Assembly: GCF_015207035.1 (NCBI RefSeq)
Contig: NZ_JADEXQ010000060.1
Span: forward strand, 1-38,711
Source: Romeriopsis navalis LEGE 11480
Lineage (GTDB): Bacteria; Cyanobacteriota; Cyanobacteriia; Leptolyngbyales; Leptolyngbyaceae
DNA length: 38,711 nucleotides
Direction: 5' to 3'
The position numbers and the translations under genes are program-made. Shown in pieces: positions 1-8,751 of the stretch (its first letter is position 1; every line of letters starts with the position of its first letter). The notes beneath the pieces are model-generated. The model was given only the letters and a program-made list of their open reading frames with translations. It made no database searches and had not been told where the DNA came from.

Positions 1-926
1 CAAGTGCCCTCAGTGCTGGTGCTTTTAGTCATTTTGTTTTTGGCTTGCTATTCCCTGCCTATGCCCAGCATGTAATGTATTGGTCGGGAGCATGGCGTGG
101 TTTAATGACCCACAAAAATTCGCTGGCACAGTTATCCGTCCTCGGTGCTCTGGTGATTCAGATGGTATTGCCATTTCACTACCGCCATAAACGTTGGCTC
201 TGGGCTGGCCTTGCAACTTGCGTAATGCTTGTGCTTTTAAGCACTTCAAAGACCGGCTTTGTCTTATTGCTATTATTGTCACTGCTATTGCCAATTCTGC
301 GATCGCTGCGGGTGAATCGGATTGAAGCAAAGCTGGCTGTCGTGACAATGTTTCTATTTATACTTACATTGATTGCGGCTTTTGTGGGGAACTACGAACT
401 GATCTTGACCAGCCTGGGCCGCGATCCGACCTTGACTGGCCGCACGGATATCTGGGCAGTGTTGCTGGAGAAGGCATCAAAGCATATTTGGTTTGGCTAT
501 GGCTTTGAGGTGTTTTGGTCCGGTGGGATGGATGGAGAAGCCGTTGATCTCTGGTATGTGAATCGCTACATCGTTGATACCGCCCACAATGGATTTCTGG
601 ATATTTTGTTGGAGCTGGGGATAGTCGGTTTAGGCATTTTCCTCGCCAGTGTGGTGATGAATTTTCTCCGAGGATTGCAATGGCTGAGTGGGACACGATC
701 GCCCGAAGGACTTTATCCCTTGGTCGTGATGGCCTATTGGATTGTCTATAATCTGAGTGAGAGCACGGTACCGACCCCGTATAGCATTAACTGGATTTTG
801 TTTGTTTCGGTGGCGACTTCAATGTTGATTTATCGCTTGCCAGGGCGCCGTGCGATCGCGCACAATCAGCCCCGTCAGCGTTTGCATACCACTTATGAAG
901 CCTTACCAGCGCATCCCGATTCATGA
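1..926 (+). CDS. O-antigen ligase (Wzy/WaaL) family membrane protein, 3' part
   Basis: The frame is open at the left edge, so the start lies outside the window. The visible part is very hydrophobic, with about six membrane segments. It carries the HKN motif after WRGLMT, the GRTDIW motif, and AHNGFLDILLELGIVG, the usual conserved core of the Wzy_C/O-antigen ligase family. Members polymerise or ligate lipid-linked glycans at the periplasmic face of the inner membrane. The cytoplasmic C-terminal tail is short and basic. The 3' end overlaps the next gene by 32 nt, which suggests co-transcription. The specific glycan (O-antigen, exopolysaccharide or another) cannot be told from this sequence. The family call is firm; the substrate is unknown. 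Confidence 0.85.
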   Translation, partial: SALSAGAFSHFVFGLLFPAYAQHVMYWSGAWRGLMTHKNSLAQLSVLGALVIQMVLPFHYRHKRWLWAGLATCVMLVLLSTSKTGFVLLLLLSLLLPILRSLRVNRIEAKLAVVTMFLFILTLIAAFVGNYELILTSLGRDPTLTGRTDIWAVLLEKASKHIWFGYGFEVFWSGGMDGEAVDLWYVNRYIVDTAHNGFLDILLELGIVGLGIFLASVVMNFLRGLQWLSGTRSPEGLYPLVVMAYWIVYNLSESTVPTPYSINWILFVSVATSMLIYRLPGRRAIAHNQPRQRLHTTYEALPAHPDS

Positions 927-1602
927 TTCCCATGAGCCCTTACTGGAGTTGCCGGCGGTATTCGCCCGGTTTGATCCCCATCCCTATGCAAAATTGGGTG
1001 CGCCCTACCCGGACTACTCCCCGTTCGCCCTGCGATCCAGTGTCGTAGAGCGGTTGCAGCAGGCCCAAACATATCTACAGCAGCTGCAACCTGGTTGGCG
1101 CCTACAGGTGTTTGATGCCTATCGGCCGGTGCCCGTGCAGCAATTTATGGTCGAGTATACTTTGGCGGTAGTCTGCACCGAACGTGGCTGGGCGGTGGAC
1201 CAAATTACGCCGCAACAACGACAGGAAGCACTGGCTCAGGTGCATCAATTTTGGGCGGTTCCCAATCTGAATCCCCTCACGCCACCGCCCCATAGTACGG
1301 GGGCGGCAGTTGACTTGACGTTAATTGATGCCCAGGGGCGGCCGGTGGATATGGGGGGTGAATTGGATGAGTTGTCGTTACGTTCTTACCCGGACCATTA
1401 CGTTGGGCTAGCGGATGCATCAGCCGAAATGTATGATGCGCATCGCCAACTCCTGAACTACTGTATGGCCCAGGCGGGTTTCGAACGCCATTATCATGAG
1501 TGGTGGCATTTTTCCTATGGCGATCAGCTATGGGCTTGGCTCCGCAATCGACGTCACTTGGGGCAAACATCAACGGCGCAGTATGGGCGATTTGCAGCTT
1601 AA
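895..1602 (+). CDS. ddpX: D-alanyl-D-alanine dipeptidase, VanX/DdpX family (peptidase M15D)
   Basis: This is a zinc dipeptidase of the VanX type, about 235 aa. From the ATG at 895 the expected residues are all visible: Arg77 in DAYRP, zinc ligands His133 and Asp140 in HSTGAAVD, and catalytic Glu202 plus third ligand His205 in HEWWHF. The family hydrolyses D-Ala-D-Ala; outside vancomycin-resistance clusters it usually recycles murein dipeptide. No signal peptide is evident, so a cytoplasmic location is likely. A GTG at 850 would add 15 residues; I prefer the ATG because family homology begins there. It overlaps the upstream membrane gene, and its stop shares four bases with the stop of the convergent lipoprotein gene. 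No vanH/vanA ligase lies nearby, so a resistance role is not suggested. Confidence 0.88.
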   Translation: MKPYQRIPIHDSHEPLLELPAVFARFDPHPYAKLGAPYPDYSPFALRSSVVERLQQAQTYLQQLQPGWRLQVFDAYRPVPVQQFMVEYTLAVVCTERGWAVDQITPQQRQEALAQVHQFWAVPNLNPLTPPPHSTGAAVDLTLIDAQGRPVDMGGELDELSLRSYPDHYVGLADASAEMYDAHRQLLNYCMAQAGFERHYHEWWHFSYGDQLWAWLRNRRHLGQTSTAQYGRFAA

Positions 1603-2915
1603 TCTGTTGCTATAACCAAATGATTCCAAGCAAGTTCGGCGTCATTTAGGGCTTGATCGACGGACTTTTGTTGGAGGGCGGCGGCCTGAAGGTTCTCGTA
1701 AATCAACTTTTGTAATTGTTTTAAGTTGCGCATGACGGGAATTAAGACTTCAGAGTTTGGGAGTTGTTCAGCACTAATGATGCGGGCTTGATCAAGGACC
1801 GTGGGATTCGCTGGGAGTTGACTAAAATATGGGTCTTTCAGGGCAGCTTGGGTCGAGGGCAAAACATTGGCCGCCTTTGCAAAGCTGAGTTGATTCGTGT
1901 TGTTGGTGATAAATAGCGCAAATTTGACTGCGGCATCCGGCTGATCAGTATCGCGGGGAATCACGAGATTCATGACTGCGACATTTTTTTTCCCGGTTTT
2001 GCCGGTCAATTGGCTGGCGGGAATCGTGTTTTTGGCGATCGAGGGGGCATTTTTGGCAATCGCTTGGAGGAATCCTGGGCTAGCTTGCACAACTGCCGAT
2101 TCGCCGCGTTGGAATAGATCAATGCCATAACGTTGGCCTTCGGTTAACACTTCCTTTGGCACCCAGCCATTTTGGTAAAGTTTGACCCAATTGGCAAAAA
2201 TGGCTTTGGTCGTCGGGGTATTAAAGGCGGCGGTGCCGTCGTCGTTGACAAGGGTGACACCTTGTTGGACCAGCGATTCTAGGACTTCGGCGGCATCACT
2301 GGCCACGAGCGTTGAGAAAAAAGCATACTTGCCGGTCGCAGTGTGGAGCGTTTCGGCCGCTTGGAATAAGTCTTTGAAGTTGGCAGGTGGGGTTTCGACC
2401 CCGGCGGTTTTGAGCAGGGCTTGATTGACGATCGCGATACGGGTGGTCAAATACCATGGGATACCGAAACTCTGACCATCAAGTTGGCTGGCTTGCCAAA
2501 TTTTTGGCAGATACTGTGCGCGCACATCAGCGGGAATTCGATCATCAAGGGATAGCCAAGCACCGCGGCCCGCGAGCTGCGACGCAAAATTCGGATTGAG
2601 ATTGACCACATCGGGGGGCGTTTTGGCTACGACAGATGTCAGAATTTTGCTTTCCATCCCGGACCAAGGCACATCAACCCACCGCACCTGAATGCTGGGA
2701 TTCGCGGTTTCAAATTCGTGAATTAACTGATTGAAATAATCCGTGAATTTGGGCTGCAGCTGCATTGTCCAGAACTCAATCTCGGTCGTCCTCCCGCTGG
2801 TTTGTCGCGGATTAAACCCAGTGCAGCTGAAGAGGGTGATGGCCAGCCAACCCAACAGCACAAGGCCGATCAACAATCGCTTGGGGGGATGGTGGCGAAA
2901 TATCCGAAAAGTCAT
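1599..2915 (-). CDS. ABC transporter substrate-binding lipoprotein (family 1, sugar-type)
   Basis: The 438-aa protein begins with a basic n-region, a hydrophobic stretch and a lipobox LFSC with Cys31 as the lipidated residue, so it is probably anchored at the periplasmic side of a membrane. After it comes a bacterial solute-binding family 1 fold: the EFWTMQ start, the PPDVVNLNPNFASQLA region, and the later FITNNTNQLSFAKAANVLPS segment typical of carbohydrate-binding receptors. Receptors of this family deliver oligosaccharides or polyols to an ABC importer. No permease or ATPase gene is adjacent, so its partners must be encoded elsewhere and the ligand is unknown. It stands alone and meets the dipeptidase gene tail to tail. 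No strong Shine-Dalgarno sequence precedes its ATG. Confidence 0.85.
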   Translation of the reverse strand: MTFRIFRHHPPKRLLIGLVLLGWLAITLFSCTGFNPRQTSGRTTEIEFWTMQLQPKFTDYFNQLIHEFETANPSIQVRWVDVPWSGMESKILTSVVAKTPPDVVNLNPNFASQLAGRGAWLSLDDRIPADVRAQYLPKIWQASQLDGQSFGIPWYLTTRIAIVNQALLKTAGVETPPANFKDLFQAAETLHTATGKYAFFSTLVASDAAEVLESLVQQGVTLVNDDGTAAFNTPTTKAIFANWVKLYQNGWVPKEVLTEGQRYGIDLFQRGESAVVQASPGFLQAIAKNAPSIAKNTIPASQLTGKTGKKNVAVMNLVIPRDTDQPDAAVKFALFITNNTNQLSFAKAANVLPSTQAALKDPYFSQLPANPTVLDQARIISAEQLPNSEVLIPVMRNLKQLQKLIYENLQAAALQQKSVDQALNDAELAWNHLVIATD

Positions 2916-3553
2916 AGTTAGTTAAGTTGGGGCACTGTCGAACCAGGACGACTCATAAGCTGTGTTTAGTGTAGTGGACGATGGTGATTTTACCGCTGCT
3001 GTGCCCTGATGGATGTGGCTTTGGCGCCGCAGCACGCGATCAGCAAAATATGTAATTCCCAACACATTTGATCAAAATCCCTGATGGTTGATCAAAATTC
3101 CCGTGCATCTTGAAAAATACTGTGTACTATCCAAATGGGGTGTTAGTGCGGCTTTGCCAGCATTTTTTGAAGTTTTAATCGTTGATTGTTAGTAAATTAG
3201 TTTGCTGGGGATCAATGATTAGATAAAGCGTTGATGCGGCGCTCATCGTAATTTGATGGGTTTGCCTATTTATCGGTAATCGCGCCCACTCCAATACAGA
3301 TCAATTATTTGAGTTGATTGTATTTGAATGTGGTTTTCGATTCAGCTTTGACGCGCTCGATATTTTTGTTGATGCGTCAGCTGTGGTGTCGAAATTTCAA
3401 TTAAATTGCGGCATTCCGAATTAAATTGTGTACTATGCGGTAGCGGTATCAATTGGTCAGGGGACTGAAATGCATTATTTTTTATGCTTTTAACCCGGTA
3501 ATCGAGCTGTTACATCCTGGTTCAAAACTCGTTCATGGTAGGCGCAGTAGGCT
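2916..3553. promoter_or_regulatory. Divergent intergenic region upstream of the pil operon
   Basis: About 640 bp without a convincing gene lie between the divergently transcribed lipoprotein and pilM. The stretch is AT-rich compared with its flanks. It holds a phased direct repeat (listed separately), two copies of TGTGTACTAT at 3121 and 3427, and one copy of ATCCTGGTTCA at 3514, a motif seen again before pilQ. TACTAT at 3431 with TTGCGG at 3406 could be a weak promoter for pilM, but the 19-bp spacing is not ideal. The start of transcription cannot be fixed from the sequence. Confidence 0.4.
3068..3098. repeat. Two direct copies of TTGATCAAAAT, 20 bp apart
   Basis: TTGATCAAAAT occurs at 3068-3078 and again at 3088-3098. 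Both are followed by T/C and C bases, so similarity extends slightly past the 11-bp core. The 20-bp spacing puts both copies on nearly the same face of the helix, as expected for a site bound by a dimer or by two protomers. Each copy contains the palindrome TTGATCAA. It lies 150-180 bp from the lipoprotein start and about 460 bp before pilM, so it could serve the lipoprotein gene as well as pil. The regulator is unknown. Confidence 0.4.
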
Positions 3554-4651
3554 GTGAGTAAAGGGTTATTTGGTAAAAAAACGAAAGGGGTTGGCATCGA
3601 GCTGGCGCCCGATCGAATTAACGTTGCTCAGGTGCGGAAGCAAGGTCAGCGCTACAAGTTGACGAGCTATGCAACCATCCCAGTTCCTGAAGGCATTTTC
3701 CAGGAGGGTCAGATTATTGACACTTCCGGAATGGCTGAACTGATTCAGAGCGCGTTAGGCGAAACAAAGATTAAGGCCAAGCAGGTCGCAACGGCGGTAC
3801 TGGGAGGGCGTGATACGGTCACGCGAATTATTCCAGTACCGGCGGAGCTGGACGATGTCGAGCTGCGAGAAATGGTGTTGAACCAGGAAGCCGGTTTGTA
3901 CCTGCCGTTCCCGCGCGAAGAGGCGGATGTCGATTATCAGAAGTTGGGCTTGTTCGTCGACGAAGATGGCATTGAGAAGGTTCAGGTTTTGTTGGTCGCC
4001 ACGCGCAAGGAGGTGACCGATAGCTATATTCGGGCCTTCGAGCAGGCGGGTATGAGCCTCGATGTTCTAGAGATTAGTAGTTTCTCTTTGATTCGGACGA
4101 TTCGCGATCAGTTGCGGCAGTTCTCGCCCCAGGAAGCGGTGGCGATCGTGGATATCGAGTTCGAGAGCACGGAAATTTCCATTGCTGTCGATGGGGTGCC
4201 GCAGTTCTCGCGGACGGTGCCGATCGGGACATACCAAATTCAAAGCGCTTTATCGCGTGCCATGAATCTGCCGCCTTCCCGCAGTATTGATTTGTTGCAG
4301 GGAATGACGGTGCCGGTGAACCCGATTGATTCAGTCGGTGGTCGGACCGGTGCGGCAAATCCGGGTACAGCTGCCATGCTGCGAGTATTGGGTGAGCTGG
4401 CTGATGAATTACGTCGCTCGATCGATTTTTACACCAATCAAGGTGAAAATCAGGAAGTGGCGCAGCTTTTGCTGGCGGGGCCGGGTGCGACAATTGGTCA
4501 ACTCGATGACTTTCTGACTCAGCGCTTGAGTTTGCCCTGTAGTCTGGTTGATCCGGTTACCGCGTTGGGGCTGGAATCGACTCAGGACATTCCCCCGGCA
4601 GTACGTCCCAGCCTGGGCGTGGTTTTAGGTTTAGGCTTGCGGGAGGCGTAA
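3554..4651 (+). CDS. pilM: Type IV pilus inner-membrane platform protein PilM
   Basis: PilM is an actin-like ATP-binding protein on the cytoplasmic side of the type IV pilus machine. It docks onto the N-terminal tail of PilN and couples the platform to the assembly motors. The 365-aa product begins with a GTG codon and has the family N-terminus VGIELAPDRINVAQV, the ATPase-fold segments EAVAIVDIEFESTEI and QLLLAGPGA, and the usual length of about 350-370 aa. It is the first gene of pilM-pilN-pilO-pilQ and ends three bases before pilN. Cyanobacterial pili of this kind serve phototactic twitching and DNA uptake. The GTG has only a weak ribosome-binding site, but no better start precedes the conserved N-terminus. 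Confidence 0.95.
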   Translation: MSKGLFGKKTKGVGIELAPDRINVAQVRKQGQRYKLTSYATIPVPEGIFQEGQIIDTSGMAELIQSALGETKIKAKQVATAVLGGRDTVTRIIPVPAELDDVELREMVLNQEAGLYLPFPREEADVDYQKLGLFVDEDGIEKVQVLLVATRKEVTDSYIRAFEQAGMSLDVLEISSFSLIRTIRDQLRQFSPQEAVAIVDIEFESTEISIAVDGVPQFSRTVPIGTYQIQSALSRAMNLPPSRSIDLLQGMTVPVNPIDSVGGRTGAANPGTAAMLRVLGELADELRRSIDFYTNQGENQEVAQLLLAGPGATIGQLDDFLTQRLSLPCSLVDPVTALGLESTQDIPPAVRPSLGVVLGLGLREA

Positions 4652-4654
4652 TCA

Positions 4655-5539
4655 ATGTACAACCTAGACATTAATTTTCTAAAGGATCGGCCCGAGTACT
4701 CGGGTGCCTCGGCGACGGCTAGTCGTGGGACATCGCGCCGTGCCGCTGGTGGTGGCGGTGGCGCGAGTAGTGGCGGTGGCGGTGGCCTTAATCCGCTTTT
4801 GATTGGTGCTTTAGTGGGTTTATTGCCCTTGGCGCTAGTTGGGTTGGGTTGGGGATTCCTCACCGTAACCAAAGGTGGTAACGAGCAGCGGTTGGCCGAG
4901 GTAAAGGCCCAAGTTGCGCAAATCGAACAGAAAGAGAAAGAGCGTGATAAAGCCCGGGCCGACTTGCAAAAAGCGAAGGCGCAAATTACGGCTTTAACTG
5001 GCGTGTTCAGTAACATTAAGCCTTGGTCGGCGATGTCACAGGATTTGCGTGACCGGCTGCCGGCCGGTATGCAAATTTCGGAAATTGTGCAGAAGACTAA
5101 GGCGGCGCCGCCACCCCCGGCGGCGACAGCGCCTTCGCCTTCGCCCGGAACGGCCCCGCCGGTAGCTGAGCCCATTGGTCGGATCGAAATTTCCGGTTTT
5201 GCAGATAGTTTTGATAAGGTCAACGATTTCCTGGTGGTGTTGCAAAAGTCGAACTTCTTGACGCCGGAAGCAACGCGCATTGTGGCGGCGGAAAAGCGGG
5301 AAGATACAAAGCTCTCGCCCATCAGTTTGCCGGGACCCGATGGCGATGCTTCGAGTGATGGTCCGACTGTGAATGCGGAAGATTTGCCGAAGTTGCCCGC
5401 GAAAGTTTCGTTCAAGATTGAGACGGAATTAGCCAAAGTTTCCACTGATGAGCTGTTGCGAGAGTTGGATCGCAAGGGTGCGGTGGGTTTGGTGTCGCGC
5501 ATTGAAGCCCTCAAGGAAAAGGGAGTGATTAAGCCATGA
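4655..5539 (+). CDS. pilN: Type IV pilus assembly protein PilN
   Basis: The N-terminal tail MYNLDINFLKDRP is the conserved PilM-binding segment. A glycine-rich stretch at about residues 32-44 links it to one membrane helix (about 47-71), followed by a coiled coil (about 75-115) and a periplasmic ferredoxin-like domain. Residues about 150-175 form another Pro/Ala-rich linker. PilN pairs with PilO to build the inner-membrane alignment ring between PilM and the secretin. The gene starts three bases after pilM and overlaps pilO by 4 nt (ATGA), so translation is probably coupled. The poly-glycine linker is longer than is usual in the proteobacterial protein. The long open frame on the opposite strand here is a codon-bias shadow. 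Confidence 0.92.
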   Translation: MYNLDINFLKDRPEYSGASATASRGTSRRAAGGGGGASSGGGGGLNPLLIGALVGLLPLALVGLGWGFLTVTKGGNEQRLAEVKAQVAQIEQKEKERDKARADLQKAKAQITALTGVFSNIKPWSAMSQDLRDRLPAGMQISEIVQKTKAAPPPPAATAPSPSPGTAPPVAEPIGRIEISGFADSFDKVNDFLVVLQKSNFLTPEATRIVAAEKREDTKLSPISLPGPDGDASSDGPTVNAEDLPKLPAKVSFKIETELAKVSTDELLRELDRKGAVGLVSRIEALKEKGVIKP

Positions 5540-6462
5540 CAGTAAGTGGAGATTATACGCGTAACGATTACGACGCGGCCCCGGAGCCCGCTAAGGTGTT
5601 TGGCTTGCCAATGCCAACTTTCCTGGGTGGTTTACTTGGGATCGGTGGCTTACTCTTGTCTGGTTGGCTGTTGATGAATGTGGTGTTGCCGCTCAATGAA
5701 GAGGCCGCAGCCGTTAAGACGGAGCTGGAGGAAAGCGAACGCCGCGTTGCGGAAGCAGCCGAAATTGAGGATCAGCTGCGTCAAGCCAAAGCTGATCTCG
5801 TTAAGGTTGAACGCCAAAAGCAACAGGTCATGTCCTTGTTTGCTGAGGATAAAGATCTCAAGACGATTCTGCTTGATCTGAACCAGTTGATTGAGAAGAA
5901 TAATGCCGGTGTGATTGCGGCGCGTCAGGCAAAGCTGGCGAATTGTCCGCCGGAAATCCGCCAACAGTACTCAACGCTGGCGCGGCGGCAGAAAATTGAG
6001 TCGCAGCTGCTGAAAGGACCTTTAGTTGCCGAGGCAAAGCTCAAAACCTATAAGCCTGATAAAAAAGGCATTCAGGTTGTGACTGCCGCTGACGTTAGTA
6101 AAGATACATACCTTAAGCCTGCCTTAGCGGGGCAGTTGCGTCGTCAAACGATCGAAGTTTCGATGGAAGGCAACTTTGCCCAGACACAATCCATTTTCCG
6201 TACGATTGAACGTCTCAAGCCGTTGTTGATTGTGAAGGATCTGAAGGTCGTTCGGAAGCGCGCGGTGAGTGGTAGCCAGGTGGATGGCATCTACGCGGTG
6301 ACGCCGGGTGGGGTGCAATTTCTAGCCAATTGTCAGCCGGAAGTCTTAACTATAACTTCCTTCAAGCTGGATGCGTTGTTGCCGCTGAAGCCGGTTGAGC
6401 CGGCGAAGACGGCGGCAAACCCCGCTGCCAGCCCAGCACCGACCGCTTCGCCAGCACCCTAG
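5536..6462 (+). CDS. pilO: Type IV pilus assembly protein PilO
   Basis: PilO has a short cytoplasmic N-terminus, a single membrane helix at about residues 29-51, a coiled coil rich in Glu/Ala/Arg (about 52-105), and a periplasmic domain ending in a Pro/Ala-rich tail (about 285-308). Together with PilN it forms the periplasmic alignment subcomplex. The domain order, position in the operon and 308-aa length fit cyanobacterial PilO, which is longer than the proteobacterial protein. Two cysteines in the periplasmic domain (in ANCPPE and ANCQPE contexts) could form a disulfide. No pilP follows, as is normal in cyanobacteria; the tail may partly replace PilP contacts (inference). Confidence 0.9.
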   Translation: MTVSGDYTRNDYDAAPEPAKVFGLPMPTFLGGLLGIGGLLLSGWLLMNVVLPLNEEAAAVKTELEESERRVAEAAEIEDQLRQAKADLVKVERQKQQVMSLFAEDKDLKTILLDLNQLIEKNNAGVIAARQAKLANCPPEIRQQYSTLARRQKIESQLLKGPLVAEAKLKTYKPDKKGIQVVTAADVSKDTYLKPALAGQLRRQTIEVSMEGNFAQTQSIFRTIERLKPLLIVKDLKVVRKRAVSGSQVDGIYAVTPGGVQFLANCQPEVLTITSFKLDALLPLKPVEPAKTAANPAASPAPTASPAP

Positions 6463-6485
6463 CTGATGAAGTGCTGTTGCAGCAA

Positions 6486-6520
6486 ATCCTGATTCAAAAA
6501 CGTTTCTAAATCCTGGTTCA
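6486..6520. repeat. Repeated ATCCTGRTTCA motif in the pilO-pilQ spacer
   Basis: ATCCTGATTCA (6486-6496) and ATCCTGGTTCA (6510-6520) lie 24 bp apart in the 71-bp gap before pilQ. The second is followed at once by the pilQ ribosome-binding site GAGGAG. The same 11-mer occurs at 3514-3524, 40 bp before pilM, and an inverted near-match (TGAACCAGG) lies just after pilQ at 8629-8637. The recurrence around one operon suggests a protein- or RNA-level site rather than chance. No known function can be assigned. Confidence 0.35.
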
Positions 6521-6533
6521 CAATGAGGAGTGT

Positions 6534-8609
6534 ATGAATAAGCAACTGTTTGGCGCCAGCGCTCTTTTAGCCGCATCGGTTCTTGTAACTGCGGCCCAGC
6601 CAATCTTGGCAAAAGACACCGCGACTACGGCAAAACTGACTGCGAACAATGCCGCAGCGAAAACTTTCAAGTTCAGTAATGGCGGTACCGCCATTTTCGG
6701 TGGGAAGAAGGCGGCTCAGTCGAAGAAGATCGCCCAGGCGACTCGGGTGAATCCCTTAGTGCCGAATCCGACTTTGCAGACGGCACCGCCAACCCGTTCG
6801 AGTGTGCCAGTGCCACCATTGTTGCCGCGGGCGGCGGCGCCACCTGTCGGTGATCTATCGGTTTCGCAGATTGATACAAGCCCGACGGCGATTGATTTGG
6901 GCACAGCTGAGCGCATTCCTCGTTTAGTCTTGCGTGATGCGCCAGTGCGTGAGGTGCTGTCGCTGTTGGCGCGGGCGGCTGGTTTGAACCTGGCGTTTGC
7001 TGAGCAGCCCGGTGCGACTGGTGGTGCAGCTGGTAGTGCTTCCAACTCCGGTGGTCCGACGATTTCCCTCGATATTGAAAATGAATCCGTACAGGATGTA
7101 TTTAATTACGTGTTGCGCATTGCTTGTGTGCCGGTGACAGGTGGTACAGCCGGTAGTAGTGGTGCTTGTGCGAGTCTGGAAGCTAATCGGGTTGGCCGGA
7201 CAATTTTTGTTGGTCCGCGGTTGCCGGATGATGCGCGTAATACCATTTCGCGGACGATTCGCTTGAACCAAGCATCCGTCACTGATGCAGCGGCTTTCTT
7301 GACGACTCAAGGGGCAGAGACGCAGCGCCCGTTTGAGCGGGTGCAGGTGCAAACTGTGGGTGAAGGCGCGGCGGCCCGCACAATTGAAACGCGCGAACCG
7401 ACGATTCTTTCCTTGCGGGCGAATGAAGGGGTTGGACCTTTAATGTTGCGCGGTGTTTCGGTGGCGACAAACGAGCGCTTGAATCAAATCACTTTGGCCG
7501 GTACGCCAAAGAAGATTCAAATGGCCACGGCCTTATTGACTCAGTTGGATGCCCGCAAGCGTCAAGTTGCGATTAACGTCAAAATTGTGGATGTCAACCT
7601 GCTAGGGATTGATGAGTTCTCACCGAGTTTCTCCTTTGGGGTCGGTGATTCCTTCTTCTCCGTTGATGGCGGTGCCGCTCTGTTTAACTTTGGCGGTACG
7701 CGACCTCCGACGAACTTGGAACTACAGGGTAGTGTTACAACGCCGCCTGTGACTTCTGGTTTATTTCCGGAAGGCGCGGAACAGCGGACATTTGTGCGCG
7801 AAAATGGCAATGCCCCGTTTGGGACAACTGGCACGGGTGCGCGTCCGGCATTTGGTACGACCGATAATCCCTTTGCGCCGGGTGCGACATCGATTACGCC
7901 GCCGACCTTTGATGGCACGACTGGGATTATTACTTCGCCTGGTACAACTACGTTTGAATTGCCTTCGTTGTTCCAGTTCCCGACGCGGTTCTTGGCTCGT
8001 CTCCAAGCTCAAGTTACCAGTGGTAATGCCAAGATTCTGACTGACCCGACTGTGGTGATTCAGGAGGGTGAGCGATCGGAAGTGCGATTGACTCAGGACG
8101 TCATTACGAATCAGACAGTGCAAACTACCTTTAACCAAGGTACGGCGATTCAAAATGTCACCTTCGAGCGTGAGCAAGCCGGTCTACAGCTTGACTTGGT
8201 GCTTGATCGGATCGATGACAACGGATTTGTGACGTTGAGTGTTGACCCGAGCGTTACCGCACCGGTGCAGAACATTACCTTGAACAGTGGTGGTGGTAAC
8301 AGTAACCAGGTGACGTTGCTATCACGTCGTTCGATCAAGTCCGGTCGGATTCGGATTCGGGATGGTCAAACCCTTGTGCTAGCCGGCATTATCCAAGAGC
8401 AAGATCGTTCGGAAGTGCGGAAGCTGCCGATTTTGGGCGATATTCCGATCTTGGGCTCTTTGTTCCGTCGGACGACTCGTAACAAGTCCCGGAATGAAGT
8501 CATCGTCATGCTGACGCCGCGGATTATGAACGATACAGACCGTTCGACTTATGGTTACGGTTATACGCCAAGTGCCGATGTCCAGCGTTTGTTGCGTCAG
8601 CAGCGCTAG
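6534..8609 (+). CDS. pilQ: Type IV pilus outer-membrane secretin PilQ
   Basis: PilQ is the gated channel through which the pilus leaves the cell and DNA may enter. The 691-aa product has a signal peptide cleaved near Ala26 (PILA-K), a basic and Pro-rich linker, an STN-like domain (IPRLVLRDAPVREVLSLLA and nearby), an N-domain with DARKRQVAINVKIVDVNL, and a C-terminal secretin domain with TDPTVVIQEGE, RIRDGQTLVLAGI and LPILGDIPILGSLFR. A Gly/Thr/Pro-rich insertion of roughly 80 residues interrupts the area before the secretin barrel. GAGGAG precedes the ATG at good spacing. It is the last pil gene and is followed by a strong terminator. Confidence 0.95.
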   Translation: MNKQLFGASALLAASVLVTAAQPILAKDTATTAKLTANNAAAKTFKFSNGGTAIFGGKKAAQSKKIAQATRVNPLVPNPTLQTAPPTRSSVPVPPLLPRAAAPPVGDLSVSQIDTSPTAIDLGTAERIPRLVLRDAPVREVLSLLARAAGLNLAFAEQPGATGGAAGSASNSGGPTISLDIENESVQDVFNYVLRIACVPVTGGTAGSSGACASLEANRVGRTIFVGPRLPDDARNTISRTIRLNQASVTDAAAFLTTQGAETQRPFERVQVQTVGEGAAARTIETREPTILSLRANEGVGPLMLRGVSVATNERLNQITLAGTPKKIQMATALLTQLDARKRQVAINVKIVDVNLLGIDEFSPSFSFGVGDSFFSVDGGAALFNFGGTRPPTNLELQGSVTTPPVTSGLFPEGAEQRTFVRENGNAPFGTTGTGARPAFGTTDNPFAPGATSITPPTFDGTTGIITSPGTTTFELPSLFQFPTRFLARLQAQVTSGNAKILTDPTVVIQEGERSEVRLTQDVITNQTVQTTFNQGTAIQNVTFEREQAGLQLDLVLDRIDDNGFVTLSVDPSVTAPVQNITLNSGGGNSNQVTLLSRRSIKSGRIRIRDGQTLVLAGIIQEQDRSEVRKLPILGDIPILGSLFRRTTRNKSRNEVIVMLTPRIMNDTDRSTYGYGYTPSADVQRLLRQQR

Positions 8610-8640
8610 ATCAGGTTTCACACTCATTTGAACCAGGTAG

Positions 8641-8668
8641 GCGAGGGCAATGCTGTCCTCGCTTTTTT
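8641..8668 (+). terminator. Rho-independent terminator after pilQ
   Basis: GCGAGG (8641-8646) pairs with CCTCGC (8657-8662) across a 10-nt loop and runs straight into six T residues. It sits 32 bp after the pilQ stop and before hslO, so it should end the pil operon transcript. Confidence 0.85.
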
Positions 8669-8751
8669 CATGGTTTCCGCTGACCCGGTTGGCGAGATTG
8701 CCCCCGATCGCCTTTACAATGTTTAACAGTTGACGATCAGTGAAATAATCC

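Noticed and set aside
852-859. GCGATCGC palindromes as individual regulatory sites
   Set aside because: These are HIP1, a very abundant cyanobacterial repeat found mostly inside genes here; used as a taxonomic clue only.
895-1602. VanX as part of a vancomycin-resistance cluster
   Set aside because: No vanH, vanA ligase or two-component genes nearby; murein recycling is more likely.
3110-3130. Promoter TTGAAA...TACTAT
   Set aside because: The spacing is only 9 bp, far too short for a sigma-70-type promoter.
4582-5514. 310-codon open frame antisense to pilN
   Set aside because: Covers pilN fully; its composition mirrors the Gly/Ala-rich pilN codons, and it has no ribosome-binding site or recognisable domain.
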